Positions 8,004-15,437 of a DNA stretch of 40,510 bases are shown piece by piece. Position 1 is the first letter of the stretch. Each line of letters starts with the position of its first letter. This DNA is from Actinomycetota bacterium (GTDB taxonomy: Bacteria > Actinomycetota > Actinomycetes > Actinomycetales > Dermatophilaceae), in assembly GCA_020161845.1 (NCBI GenBank), contig JAIUNK010000036.1:1-40510 (forward strand). The letters run 5' to 3'. The notes under the pieces were generated by a model, which was given only the letters and a program-made list of their open reading frames with translations, was not told where the DNA came from and did not search any database. The position numbers were made by a program, and so were the translations under genes.

Positions 8004-8089
8004 GGTTCGCGGGCGGCGTACGCCTGGCACGACGTACGGGGAACGTTCGACAACGGCGCCGACGCCCCCCGTACGCCGTGGCGCGAACC
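8004..8089 (+). promoter_or_regulatory. structured ino1 leader with two alternative helices
   Basis: Helix A pairs 8004-8011 with 8082-8089 (GGTTCGCG/CGCGAACC) and 8015-8022 with 8070-8077 (GGCGTACG/CGTACGCC). Helix B pairs 8033-8041 with 8067-8075 (CGTACGGGG/CCCCGTACG). They share 8070-8075, so they exclude each other. The structure ends about 20 nt before the ribosome-binding site AGGAGAGG. It could be an attenuator or sensor, or a chance result of high GC. Confidence 0.4.
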
Positions 8090-8118
8090 ACCCCCACCCC
8101 ATCCAGGAGAGGCCACCT

Positions 8119-9198
8119 ATGTCCCCGATTCGCGTCGCCATTGCCGGCGTCGGCAACTGCGCCAGCTCGCTCGTCCAGGGCGTGCACTACTACCGCGACG
8201 CCGACCCGGCCAGCAGCGTGCCGGGCCTGATGCACGTCGAATTCGGCGGCTACCACGTGCGCGACGTCGAGTTCGTCGCCGCGTTCGACGTGGATGCGAA
8301 GAAGGTCGGCACCGACCTGTCCAAGGCGATTCTGGCCAGCGAGAACAACACGATCCGGATCTGTGACGTGCCCGAGCTCGGGGTCACCGTGCACCGCGGG
8401 CCGACGCTGGACGGCCTGGGCAAGTACTACCGGCAGACCATCGAGGAGTCGCCCGCCTCCGCCGTCGACGTGGTGGCGATGCTGCGCGAGACCGAGGCCG
8501 ACGTGCTGGTCAGCTACCTGCCCGTGGGCAGCGAGGCGGCCGACAAGTTCTACGCCCAGTGCGCGATCGACGCCGGCGTGGCCTTCGTCAACGCCCTGCC
8601 CGTCTTCATCGCCAGCGATCCGGTCTGGGCCGAGAAGTTCCGCGCCGCCGGCGTGCCGATCATCGGCGACGACATCAAGTCCCAGGTCGGCGCGACGATC
8701 ACGCATCGGGTGATGGCGCGGCTGTTCCAGGAGCGCGGCGTGGTGCTGGACCGCACCTACCAGCTCAACGTCGGCGGCAACATGGACTTCAAGAACATGC
8801 TCGAACGCGAGCGGCTGGAGTCCAAGAAGATTTCCAAGACCCAGGCCGTGACCAGCAACGTCGACCACGAGATCGCCTCCCGCGATGTGCACATCGGGCC
8901 CAGCGACTACGTGCAGTGGCTCGACGACCGCAAATGGGCCTATGTGCGCCTCGAGGGCCGGGCGTTCGGCGACGTGCCGCTGAATCTGGAGTACAAGCTG
9001 GAGGTCTGGGACTCCCCCAACTCCGCCGGCATCATCATCGACGCCATCCGCGCCGCCAAGATCGGCCTGGACCGCGGCATCGGCGGGCCGCTGCTCTCGC
9101 CCGCGGCGTACCTGATGAAGTCCCCGCCGGAACAGCGCCCCGACGACATCGGGCGCCAGCAGGTCGAGGCGTTCATTCGCCAGGAAGTGCCCTGCTGA
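8119..9198 (+). CDS. ino1: inositol-3-phosphate synthase
   Basis: 359 aa, close to the 367-aa M. tuberculosis enzyme. It converts glucose 6-phosphate to 1D-myo-inositol 3-phosphate using NAD+, the first step toward phosphatidylinositol, PIMs and mycothiol. Visible hallmarks: the N-terminal dinucleotide-binding [12 protein letters not shown] (about 10-21); [32 protein letters not shown]; and the active-site block [26 protein letters not shown]. The start is the ATG at 8119 with AGGAGAGG about 7 nt upstream; the frame is open further upstream but without matching similarity. It is monocistronic: an operator-like palindrome and structured leader lie upstream and a hairpin lies downstream. Closeness to ponA and GT87 mirrors the M. 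tuberculosis Rv0046c-Rv0051 region, although here it is on the opposite strand from ponA with a DUF559 gene between. Confidence 0.96.
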   Translation: MSPIRVAIAGVGNCASSLVQGVHYYRDADPASSVPGLMHVEFGGYHVRDVEFVAAFDVDAKKVGTDLSKAILASENNTIRICDVPELGVTVHRGPTLDGLGKYYRQTIEESPASAVDVVAMLRETEADVLVSYLPVGSEAADKFYAQCAIDAGVAFVNALPVFIASDPVWAEKFRAAGVPIIGDDIKSQVGATITHRVMARLFQERGVVLDRTYQLNVGGNMDFKNMLERERLESKKISKTQAVTSNVDHEIASRDVHIGPSDYVQWLDDRKWAYVRLEGRAFGDVPLNLEYKLEVWDSPNSAGIIIDAIRAAKIGLDRGIGGPLLSPAAYLMKSPPEQRPDDIGRQQVEAFIRQEVPC

Positions 9199-9250
9199 CG
9201 TCGCGTTCCCACGCCGGAGCGCCCGATCCGGGCCCTGATCCACCCCTGCC

Positions 9251-9291
9251 GGCGACGCCCCGGACCGCCACCCGCGGCCCGGGGCGTCGCC
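9251..9291 (+). terminator. hairpin downstream of ino1
   Basis: GGCGACGCCCCGG (9251-9263) pairs with CCGGGGCGTCGCC (9279-9291), a 13-bp stem with a 15-nt loop, 52 bp past the ino1 stop. It has no T-run but is well placed as a terminator. Confidence 0.6.
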
Positions 9292-9330
9292 GTGACCTGG
9301 CTCACCCGCAGGCGCGCCGGTCCTCCTAAG

Positions 9331-9411
9331 GTCGGGACGGGGTGAGTCGATGCGGGAGGGGTACCGCAGGACCCGACGAGGCGGCCTGCCACTGATCCCC
9401 ACCGACTCCCC
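9331..9411 (+). promoter_or_regulatory. potentially structured leader of the GH16 gene
   Basis: In the 279-bp gap before the GH16 gene, GTCGGG (9331-9336) can pair with CCCGAC (9372-9377), enclosing TGCGG/CCGCA (9351-9355 with 9364-9368). Alternatively GGGGTGAGTCG (9339-9349) can pair, with a 2-nt bulge, with CGACTCCCC (9403-9411). The two pairings cross. I could not match it to a known riboswitch class. Nothing else is seen in the rest of this gap. Confidence 0.3.
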
Positions 9412-9477
9412 ACGTCGCCGGGGGCCGTCACGTCACCCCCTTCGGGTCTCCCACCGCACCCGAGAGGTCGTCCCCAC

Positions 9478-11622
9478 GTGTCCCTCGTCTCTACCCGACG
9501 TTTCCTGTTCGCCGCCACCGCCGTCGGAATGACCGCCGGCAGCCTGTCCGCCGCCATCCTCACCGCCCCCGCCGCAGCCGCCGTCACCAGCACGATCACC
9601 CCGATCACGACCGGGTCGACCTGCCGCTACCTCAACCCGACCGCCGCCCCCACCGGCACCTGGTCGGCCCTCTCCTACGCCGACTCCGCGTGGCGGCAAG
9701 GCCGCAGCCCGTTCGGCCACCTGGAGACCGTCGGCACCGACATCGGGGTCCCGGCCAAGACGTCGTACTACCGCTGCGGCTTCACCCTGCCCACCGGCTT
9801 CACGACCCGCTCGGCCACCCTGAGCGCCCGCGTCGACGACGGCGCGGTGCTCTTCGTGAACGGCACCGAGGTGGCCCGCACGAACCTGCCGTCCGGGACG
9901 GTCGGTTATGGCACCTCGGCGAGCACGGTGGATTCGTACGACGGGACCCGCTGGCTGTCCTGGACCATTCCGGCGGCGCTGCTTCGGGCCGGCGGCAACG
10001 TGCTGGCCGTCGAGGTACATCAGAACTTCACGACCACCTGGGTCAGCGGCGACGCCATGCTCGACGCCAAGCTCACGGTCACCGGGGATCAGGCCCCGGC
10101 TCCGACGACGAGCCCGACGAGCCCGACGAGCCCGACCGCCGCCCCGACGAGCCCCACGACGAGCCCCACGACGAGCCCCACGACCGTGAGCGCCGCGGCC
10201 CTCCCGACGTACCGGGTGAGCACCGCAGCCACCCCGATAGCCGCCGGCGGCCTCACCTGGGAGGCCCGCCGCGGGTTCACCGGTGGCGTGGTCAGCTCCA
10301 GCCTGTACGCCGGGGACGTGCTCGGCACCAGCGATGACGCGCTGTATCGCAACTCCTATTACGGGATGAGCGCCTGGAAGCAGGCGGTGCCCAATGGCAC
10401 CTACGACGTGACCCTGAAGATGCGCGATACCTATTGGACCGCGGCCGGTCAGCGGGTGTTCGACATCTCCGCCGAGGGCAAGCCGCTCGCGACCGGGCTG
10501 GACATCATCGCGGCGGTCGGCCGGAACACGGCGTACGACCGGACCTACCGTGTCACCGTCGCCGACGGCGAGCTCACCCTCGGCTTCACCCGGCGAGTGG
10601 ACAACCCGATCGTGTCGGCGATCAGCGTCGTGCCCGCGCCCACCAGCACCACCACCACCACGACCACGACCACGACCACGCCGGCGCCCACGACCACGCC
10701 CGCGCCGGCGCCCACGACCACGACCACGACCAGCCCCGCACCGGCCCCGACCACCACCAGCACGCCGTCGGGCTACCGGCTCTACGCCGCCGACGAGTTC
10801 ACCGGCACCGGCGTGGACGGGACGAAGTGGAAGGCCTACAACAACACGTACGGCGACGGCGACCCCACCATGCTGCACTGCCTGACCCCGAACAATGTCG
10901 CCGTCGACAACGGATCGCTGAAGCTCACCGCCAAGAAGCAGACCGTGACCTGCGCTAACGGGAAGGTGCGTGATTACACCTCGGGCTTCCTCGGCAGTCG
11001 GGATACGGGGACGTACTACCCGCTCTACGGCCGTTACGAGATGCGCGCCCGGGTGCCGCACGGCCAGGGCCTGTTCCCGGCGCTGTGGCTGCGGCACCGC
11101 AACGGCTCGAACGCCGCCGAAGTCGACATCTTCGAGAACTTCTTCACCCAGATCCCCGGCAAGGCCATGAGCACGCTGCATTTCCCGACGACGCTGGGCT
11201 ACAACGTGGCGAAGAAGGCGGTCTGGTACGAAACGCCGCTGCAGGGTCGCGGCGGCTGGCACACCTTCTCGGTCGACATCGCGCCGGTCACCCCCGGCGA
11301 CGACTCGAAGGTGACGTTCACCTTCCAGGTCGACGGGGTCACCTCGCTGCAATACACGAACACCAACGCGAGCGCCTGGACCAGCGTGGACAAGAACGCG
11401 GCGTGGGACATCGCCCTGCAGCTGTACGTCGGGGGCAGCTGGACCGGCCATCCCGACCAGAAGCTGGGCTGGCTGCCGGCGAACGGCGGGATCTGCTCGC
11501 TGACCGCCAAGGCCCCGACCAACGGCGATCCGTCGACGTGCCCGACCACCGGCCTGTGGCTGGCGCCATGGAAGGACTCGACCTTCGAGATCGACTACGT
11601 CCGGGTCTACACCAAGGCCTGA
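9478..11622 (+). CDS. secreted multidomain GH16 endoglucanase-like protein
   Basis: 714 aa, GTG start with gagagg about 10 nt upstream. Order of parts: a Sec signal peptide (about 1-36, ending near APAAAA); a galactose-binding-like domain (about 40-200) with DDGAVLFVNGTEVARTNL and GGNVLAVEVHQN; a Thr/Ser/Pro linker (203-240); a malectin-like domain (about 245-385); a Thr/Pro linker (386-431); and a GH16 domain (432-714) with the catalytic motif ExDxxE in AEVDIFENF (E548, D550, E553). GH16 enzymes cleave beta-1,3/1,4-glucans or related polymers, so a role in trimming or releasing the polysaccharide made by the facing minus-strand genes is reasonable. Those genes converge on it with 12 bp between stops. 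The N-terminal domain resembles the C-terminus of the fibrinogen-like protein at 19218-22100. The exact substrate cannot be read from sequence. Confidence 0.9.
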   Translation: MSLVSTRRFLFAATAVGMTAGSLSAAILTAPAAAAVTSTITPITTGSTCRYLNPTAAPTGTWSALSYADSAWRQGRSPFGHLETVGTDIGVPAKTSYYRCGFTLPTGFTTRSATLSARVDDGAVLFVNGTEVARTNLPSGTVGYGTSASTVDSYDGTRWLSWTIPAALLRAGGNVLAVEVHQNFTTTWVSGDAMLDAKLTVTGDQAPAPTTSPTSPTSPTAAPTSPTTSPTTSPTTVSAAALPTYRVSTAATPIAAGGLTWEARRGFTGGVVSSSLYAGDVLGTSDDALYRNSYYGMSAWKQAVPNGTYDVTLKMRDTYWTAAGQRVFDISAEGKPLATGLDIIAAVGRNTAYDRTYRVTVADGELTLGFTRRVDNPIVSAISVVPAPTSTTTTTTTTTTTPAPTTTPAPAPTTTTTTSPAPAPTTTSTPSGYRLYAADEFTGTGVDGTKWKAYNNTYGDGDPTMLHCLTPNNVAVDNGSLKLTAKKQTVTCANGKVRDYTSGFLGSRDTGTYYPLYGRYEMRARVPHGQGLFPALWLRHRNGSNAAEVDIFENFFTQIPGKAMSTLHFPTTLGYNVAKKAVWYETPLQGRGGWHTFSVDIAPVTPGDDSKVTFTFQVDGVTSLQYTNTNASAWTSVDKNAAWDIALQLYVGGSWTGHPDQKLGWLPANGGICSLTAKAPTNGDPSTCPTTGLWLAPWKDSTFEIDYVRVYTKA

Positions 11623-11634
11623 CCGCGGCCGGCG

Positions 11635-12786
11635 TCAGACGCGGCGCGGGCGGGGCCGGAGTTCGACGTACCGGCGCCGCATCGACACCAACGCGAGCAG
11701 GCCGTTGAGGATCAACAGCGCGGCGTACGCCTGCAGGAACAACATCGGCAAGCCGACCAGCAGGAACATCGCGCAGATCACGCCGGTGTCGGAGGGCAGC
11801 TGCAGGACGGCGCGAAGGCCGGCGTGCCGGTCCTGCGCCTCGTCCATGGTGCGGGCCTGCCCCGCGCGCCGGAACTGCTCGCCGAGGATCTGGCTCAGGA
11901 ACCGCGCGCTGGTCACGACCGCCCAGGCCATCGGCAGCAGGTAAAGCGCCGGGGCCGGCTCGACGAACCGGTAGAGCCAGATCAGCACGGCCATGTGCAG
12001 GGACACGGTGCGGGCCTGGTCGGTGACGTGGTCCAGCCATTCGCCGGCCGGCCCGCTGCGCCCGGAGAGCCGGGCGACCTGCCCGTCCGCGGAGTCCAGC
12101 GCGTAGCCGAGCAGCAGCAGCACCGTCACGCCGACGGCCACGACCGGGCCGGGTTCGACGAGGCAGAGCAGGGCCATCCCCAGGTACGACGCGAGCATGC
12201 TCAGCCCCGTCACCGCGTTCGGGGTGAGCCGCAGGATGGCGGCCATCGCGGCCAGGCGGCGGCCGAGCCAGCGGTTGACATAGCGCGTGTACGGCGGGAC
12301 GCCGTGGCCGCTCTTCTGCGCGGCGGCCAACCGGGCGACGTTGTCGCGGTACTGATCGTGGAACCCCCGGGGCACCAGGGCGCCCGGGGCGATCGGTTCG
12401 CCCGCCGCCGGGGCCCCGAGGTCGGCGCCGACCGACGACGCCGACGTGACGCGGCTCGACGGGGCGCTGCCGGACGTGACGCCGCTGGACGTGTCGGTCG
12501 CCGCTGACGCGGGGGCCTCGACCGGCGGGTGCGTCCTGGGCCGCCGGGCGGCTCCGCGCAGCCGACGACCGAGGCCGGTCACGCCGCCCGGCCGACCGAT
12601 GCTGGGCAGGGACACCGGCGGGCGGGCGGCCGCGCCGGTGTCGGCCGTGCTGATCGTGGCCGCACCGGTGTCGGCCGTGCTGATCGTGGCCGTGGCGTCC
12701 GTGCTGTCTGGGGCGATCGTGGCCGTGGCGTCGAAGCGTTCGTCCGGTCGGGCGGAGGTGGTACGCGGCGGGGTCAGGGAAGGCAT
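11635..12786 (-). CDS. CDP-alcohol phosphatidyltransferase family membrane protein
   Basis: 383 aa. The start at 12786 (cggag upstream) overlaps the end of the Alg13-like gene by 13 bp. The N-terminal ~140 residues are Thr/Ala/Ser-rich and disordered and include a duplicated 10-residue unit. The catalytic core has the family signature DxxDGxxARx8Gx3Dx3D, read as DSADGQVARL...GEWLDHVTD near 230-257, with all acidic residues present, plus about five membrane helices. Such enzymes transfer a phospho-alcohol from a CDP-activated donor with release of CMP. Donor and acceptor cannot be told from the motif. Presence in a polysaccharide operon with a TagD-like cytidylyltransferase upstream suggests either a phospholipid-type anchor or a phosphodiester substituent on the polymer. 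The long N-terminal extension is unusual for the family. Confidence 0.85.
   Translation of the reverse strand: MPSLTPPRTTSARPDERFDATATIAPDSTDATATISTADTGAATISTADTGAAARPPVSLPSIGRPGGVTGLGRRLRGAARRPRTHPPVEAPASAATDTSSGVTSGSAPSSRVTSASSVGADLGAPAAGEPIAPGALVPRGFHDQYRDNVARLAAAQKSGHGVPPYTRYVNRWLGRRLAAMAAILRLTPNAVTGLSMLASYLGMALLCLVEPGPVVAVGVTVLLLLGYALDSADGQVARLSGRSGPAGEWLDHVTDQARTVSLHMAVLIWLYRFVEPAPALYLLPMAWAVVTSARFLSQILGEQFRRAGQARTMDEAQDRHAGLRAVLQLPSDTGVICAMFLLVGLPMLFLQAYAALLILNGLLALVSMRRRYVELRPRPRRV
12631..12690. repeat. two 30-bp tandem repeats, in frame
   Basis: Copies 12631-12660 and 12661-12690 differ by one base (cgcgccggtg versus cgcaccggtg). They encode a duplicated ATISTADTGA segment in the disordered N-terminus of the CDP-alcohol transferase. 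Confidence 0.9.
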
Positions 12787-13442
12787 GGGGGCTCCGTGGG
12801 GGTGGGGGGACTGGAGATCGGGTGCGGGTCGCGGGCCGACGGCGGTGCGTTGCGGGCTGACACGGCCCGCCCGGCACCCGACGTACGAGGGGGTGGCCCG
12901 GCCACCGCGCGCAGGCGGCGGACGGCCAGCCAACCGGGGCCGCGCTCGACGGCCCGCGCCATGTGGGTGCGGACCGCCGCCGCGGTCTGCGCCGCGGGCC
13001 GCTCCCGCCGCGTCCGCAGCAGGAAGGCGGCATCGCCGGCGGCGCGGTCCAACAATTCACGCAGCGCCGCGCTGTCCCGCGCCACCACGCAGTCACCGAG
13101 GCGTTCCATCAGATCCGCGAAGACGGACTGGTGGTCGTCGACGACCTCACGCAACACCGGGGACCGGGGCACCACCACCGGCAGGTGACCCGAATCGTGC
13201 GCATCGACCATGGATCCGGGTCCGGCCTGGGTGATGACCACGTCGGCGGCGCGCATGGCGTCGAGCAGCTGGGCGCGGGCCACGATCTCGAGATTGTCGG
13301 CGTACTTCGAGGGGCGGCTGTGCCCGTGTTGCAGCGTGACGGTGACATCGGCCTGGTGCTCACCGACCCAGTCGTCGAGCCAGTCCACCAGCCGGTCGAA
13401 GCGATGGTGGTCGGTGCCGAGGGAGACGACGATGCGCAGCAT
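12774..13442 (-). CDS. Alg13/PssE-like glycosyltransferase subunit
   Basis: 222 aa. The ATG at 13442 shares one base with the stop of the preceding Alg14-like gene (TGATG). It begins with the GT28 C-terminal-domain signature MLRIVVSLGTDHHRFDRLVDWLD and carries the nucleotide-sugar-binding stretch DVVITQAGPGSMVDA, comparable to the HAGxGS motif of the Alg13 and MurG donor domain. The last ~60 residues are Pro/Arg-rich and extend past the catalytic domain. By family knowledge, PssE/Alg13 provides the donor-binding half and PssD/Alg14 the membrane-recruiting half of one split glycosyltransferase adding a sugar to a lipid-linked acceptor. The adjacent partner gene supports that reading. Which sugar is added is unknown. 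Confidence 0.82.
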   Translation of the reverse strand: MLRIVVSLGTDHHRFDRLVDWLDDWVGEHQADVTVTLQHGHSRPSKYADNLEIVARAQLLDAMRAADVVITQAGPGSMVDAHDSGHLPVVVPRSPVLREVVDDHQSVFADLMERLGDCVVARDSAALRELLDRAAGDAAFLLRTRRERPAAQTAAAVRTHMARAVERGPGWLAVRRLRAVAGPPPRTSGAGRAVSARNAPPSARDPHPISSPPTPTEPPCLP

Positions 13443-13891
13443 CAGTAGACCCTCCCCACGACCTGCCCGGCCGGATAGGCGAGCTTCTGCTCCGGCCACT
13501 GCAGCAGGAATTCGTCGGTGATCGGATAGCAGAGCCGCCCGGTCAACGTCGGGGTAGTGATCCGGTCGAAGACCTCCAGGTAGACGGTCGGGATGCGGTA
13601 GAGGCGGGCGGCGACGAAGAACGGTACGGCGACGCCCGCCCCGTCCGAGACGATGACGTCCGGCCGGTCGCGGCGCAGCATTCGCACCGCCAGGCCCAGG
13701 TTGCGCAGGGCGTTGCGGACGTTGCGGGTGGTGGGGAAGTGGGCCCAGGTCACCCGATCGGGGCCGCACTGCGCGGCCGCGTCGCCCTTTCGGAAGGTCA
13801 CCCAGTGCACGTCGACGTCGTGCCAATGCGCGCGGATTGCGGCGAGCTGGGCCAGGTGCCCGCCGCTCGACGCGATCAGCAGGGCCCTCAT
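13442..13891 (-). CDS. Alg14/PssD-like glycosyltransferase subunit
   Basis: 149 aa. The ATG at 13891 overlaps the stop of the Wzz-like gene (ATGA). The start MRALLIASSGGHLAQL contains the SGGH loop typical of the Alg14/PssD acceptor-binding half. Later come DVIVSDGAGVAVPFFVAARL and IPTVYLEVFDRIT, the usual conserved blocks. No clear transmembrane helix precedes the SGGH motif, as also seen in bacterial PssD proteins. It is predicted to pair with the following Alg13/PssE-like gene to make one active transferase at the cytoplasmic membrane face, acting on an undecaprenyl-linked sugar intermediate. It is part of a four-gene block with the Wzz-like and CDP-alcohol transferase genes. Confidence 0.85.
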   Translation of the reverse strand: MRALLIASSGGHLAQLAAIRAHWHDVDVHWVTFRKGDAAAQCGPDRVTWAHFPTTRNVRNALRNLGLAVRMLRRDRPDVIVSDGAGVAVPFFVAARLYRIPTVYLEVFDRITTPTLTGRLCYPITDEFLLQWPEQKLAYPAGQVVGRVY

Positions 13892-15312
13892 CGTGGCGCC
13901 CCAGTGCGCTCGTCGGGCCGGTGCCGGACGCGCAGGCGCCGTCGGCCGGGAGCGACCCAGGCGGAGTCGTCGGGACGCTGGTGATGGTCCTGGGCGGCGG
14001 GGCTCATCGGGTCGCCGGGCTTGATCGGGTCGGCGGAGGGGCTCGGGCGTCCCGAGCGCCGCGAGGCGACGGACCACCGGGGCCGCCGCAGGAACAGTGC
14101 CGCCGCGACCCGGGCCCCGCGCGCGGCGAGGACCTCGTCGACGTCGTCGATGAGGCCCAGCGCCGTGTCGTCCGCCACCGCCACCAGCACGACGTCGCCG
14201 GAGCGGGCGCGCGCCGCCGCCGCGGTGGGCCGCCGCGCTCCGGTCTCGTCGATGATCTCCGGCGCCGCCGTGCCGAACTCGCGGCGGAACTCGGGGCCGG
14301 AGGCGTTGCCTGACTCGGGGCCGGAGGCGTTGCCTGACTCGGGGCCGGACTCGCTGCCGGGCGCGAGATCGCGCAGCTGCAGGGTCAGCTCCGCCAGCAG
14401 TTCGGGGCAGCCCCGGCCGGTCAGGTCGAGGATCAGATAACGGCCCGGCCCGTCGGTCGGGCGCATCGCCAGGGCCCGCTCGACCGCCCCCACGGCCGGC
14501 GCGACCGGGTCGGGCCGCACCTCGTGGACCGGCCAACCCGTCGCCCACGCCAGGCGGGCCCCGGACCGCGCGCGGGTGCCGAACCGGTCACCCAGCACGG
14601 CGATGAGGATGCCGACGAGGAGCCCGAGGGCCTGGCCCCCGACGACCATCGCCGCGAACGGCAGCGAGGCCGATTCGGTGGGCGGCACCGCGGGGGTGAT
14701 GACCCGACCCGGATTCAAACCCACCGTGGTCAACGTCGAGATCCGCTCGCGCAGGGCGGCGATGTCCTGGTCGGCCAGGGCCCGATCGGCCGGCGGCTGG
14801 GCGGCCCGCGTCGCGAGGCGGGCGTCGAGCTCGGCCTGCAGACGCTCGATGATCCGCGTGGCCGCCTCGTCGGCGAAGACCGTGCGGTCGACGAGATAGG
14901 CCTGCGCGACCGCGTTGGCCCAGCGCGCCGCTTGCTGCGGTTCGCGGGTCGTGCTGGTCACCTTGAGGATCAGCGACTGCGACGGGACGACGACGCTCAG
15001 CGAGTCCGCCAGCGCCTCGGGATCGTCCTGCTGCACCGATCGGGCGGCCCGCTCGACGACGCTGGCCGAGGTGACCGCGGAGCGTTCGCTCTCCATGTTG
15101 ACCACTTGCGTGCTCTGGCTGGAGCCGAACTGGTTGACCGTGAGCGGCGCGACATTGACCACGGCCGTCGCCGCATACTTCTGCGGCATGAGCTGGCTCG
15201 CCAGCAGGCCGGCGAGCAGGCCGACCAGCACACTCCCCAGGATCACCAGCCGACGCGCCCACAGCCGCGCCCCCCAGGCTCCGAGGGTCCCCGAAGGGTT
15301 CCTCCCCACCAT
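13888..15312 (-). CDS. Wzz-like polysaccharide chain-length/co-polymerase protein
   Basis: 474 aa. The ATG at 15312 is preferred (GAGGGGG a few bases upstream); a GTG at 15363 in the same frame would add 17 residues. Topology: TM1 near 25-48 (RRLVILGSVLVGLLAGLLAS), a long extracytoplasmic region with YAATAVVNVAPLT and coiled-coil-prone segments around 140-200, TM2 near 225-248 after a Pro-rich PAVPPTES stretch, then a cytoplasmic tail. This is the layout of Wzz/PCP proteins. The tail (RYLILDLTGRG..., DVVLVAVADDTALGLIDDVDEVL) resembles an inactive P-loop/BY-kinase fold; no Walker A GxxxxGK(T/S) is seen. A 24-bp in-frame repeat encodes duplicated ESGNASGP. It likely sets polymer length together with the Wzy-like protein. 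Confidence 0.85.
   Translation of the reverse strand: MVGRNPSGTLGAWGARLWARRLVILGSVLVGLLAGLLASQLMPQKYAATAVVNVAPLTVNQFGSSQSTQVVNMESERSAVTSASVVERAARSVQQDDPEALADSLSVVVPSQSLILKVTSTTREPQQAARWANAVAQAYLVDRTVFADEAATRIIERLQAELDARLATRAAQPPADRALADQDIAALRERISTLTTVGLNPGRVITPAVPPTESASLPFAAMVVGGQALGLLVGILIAVLGDRFGTRARSGARLAWATGWPVHEVRPDPVAPAVGAVERALAMRPTDGPGRYLILDLTGRGCPELLAELTLQLRDLAPGSESGPESGNASGPESGNASGPEFRREFGTAAPEIIDETGARRPTAAAARARSGDVVLVAVADDTALGLIDDVDEVLAARGARVAAALFLRRPRWSVASRRSGRPSPSADPIKPGDPMSPAAQDHHQRPDDSAWVAPGRRRLRVRHRPDERTGAPR
14290..14349. repeat. 24-bp tandem repeat, two and a half copies, in frame
   Basis: Unit ctcggggccggaggcgttgcctga at 14290-14313 and 14314-14337, then a 12-base partial copy. 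It encodes the duplicated SGNASGPE segment of the Wzz-like protein's cytoplasmic tail. Confidence 0.9.
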
Positions 15313-15415
15313 CCGCACCCCCTCGGTGCGCAGGACAGGACGCGTCGCCACGCCGAGCCCCACAATCGCCAGGTCCCCGCCGCGGTGACGTCCCCCTGTC
15401 GCGGCAGATTAGCCA

Positions 15416-15428
15416 CGACTATAAGTCG
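15416..15428 (-). promoter_or_regulatory. candidate promoter with small palindrome before the Wzz-like gene
   Basis: In the 125-bp gap after the flippase stop, the minus strand reads TATAGT (15423-15418), a good -10 hexamer, inside the hyphenated palindrome CGACTTATAGTCG. No convincing -35 is seen. It would give the Wzz/PssD/PssE/CDP-alcohol block its own promoter. The patch is AT-rich compared with its surroundings. Confidence 0.35.
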
Positions 15429-15437
15429 GGCCGCGAG

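Noticed and set aside
9331-9477. c-di-AMP (ydaO-type) riboswitch before the GH16 gene
   Set aside because: Only scattered resemblance; conserved core segments could not be aligned by eye. Recorded as an unassigned leader structure only.
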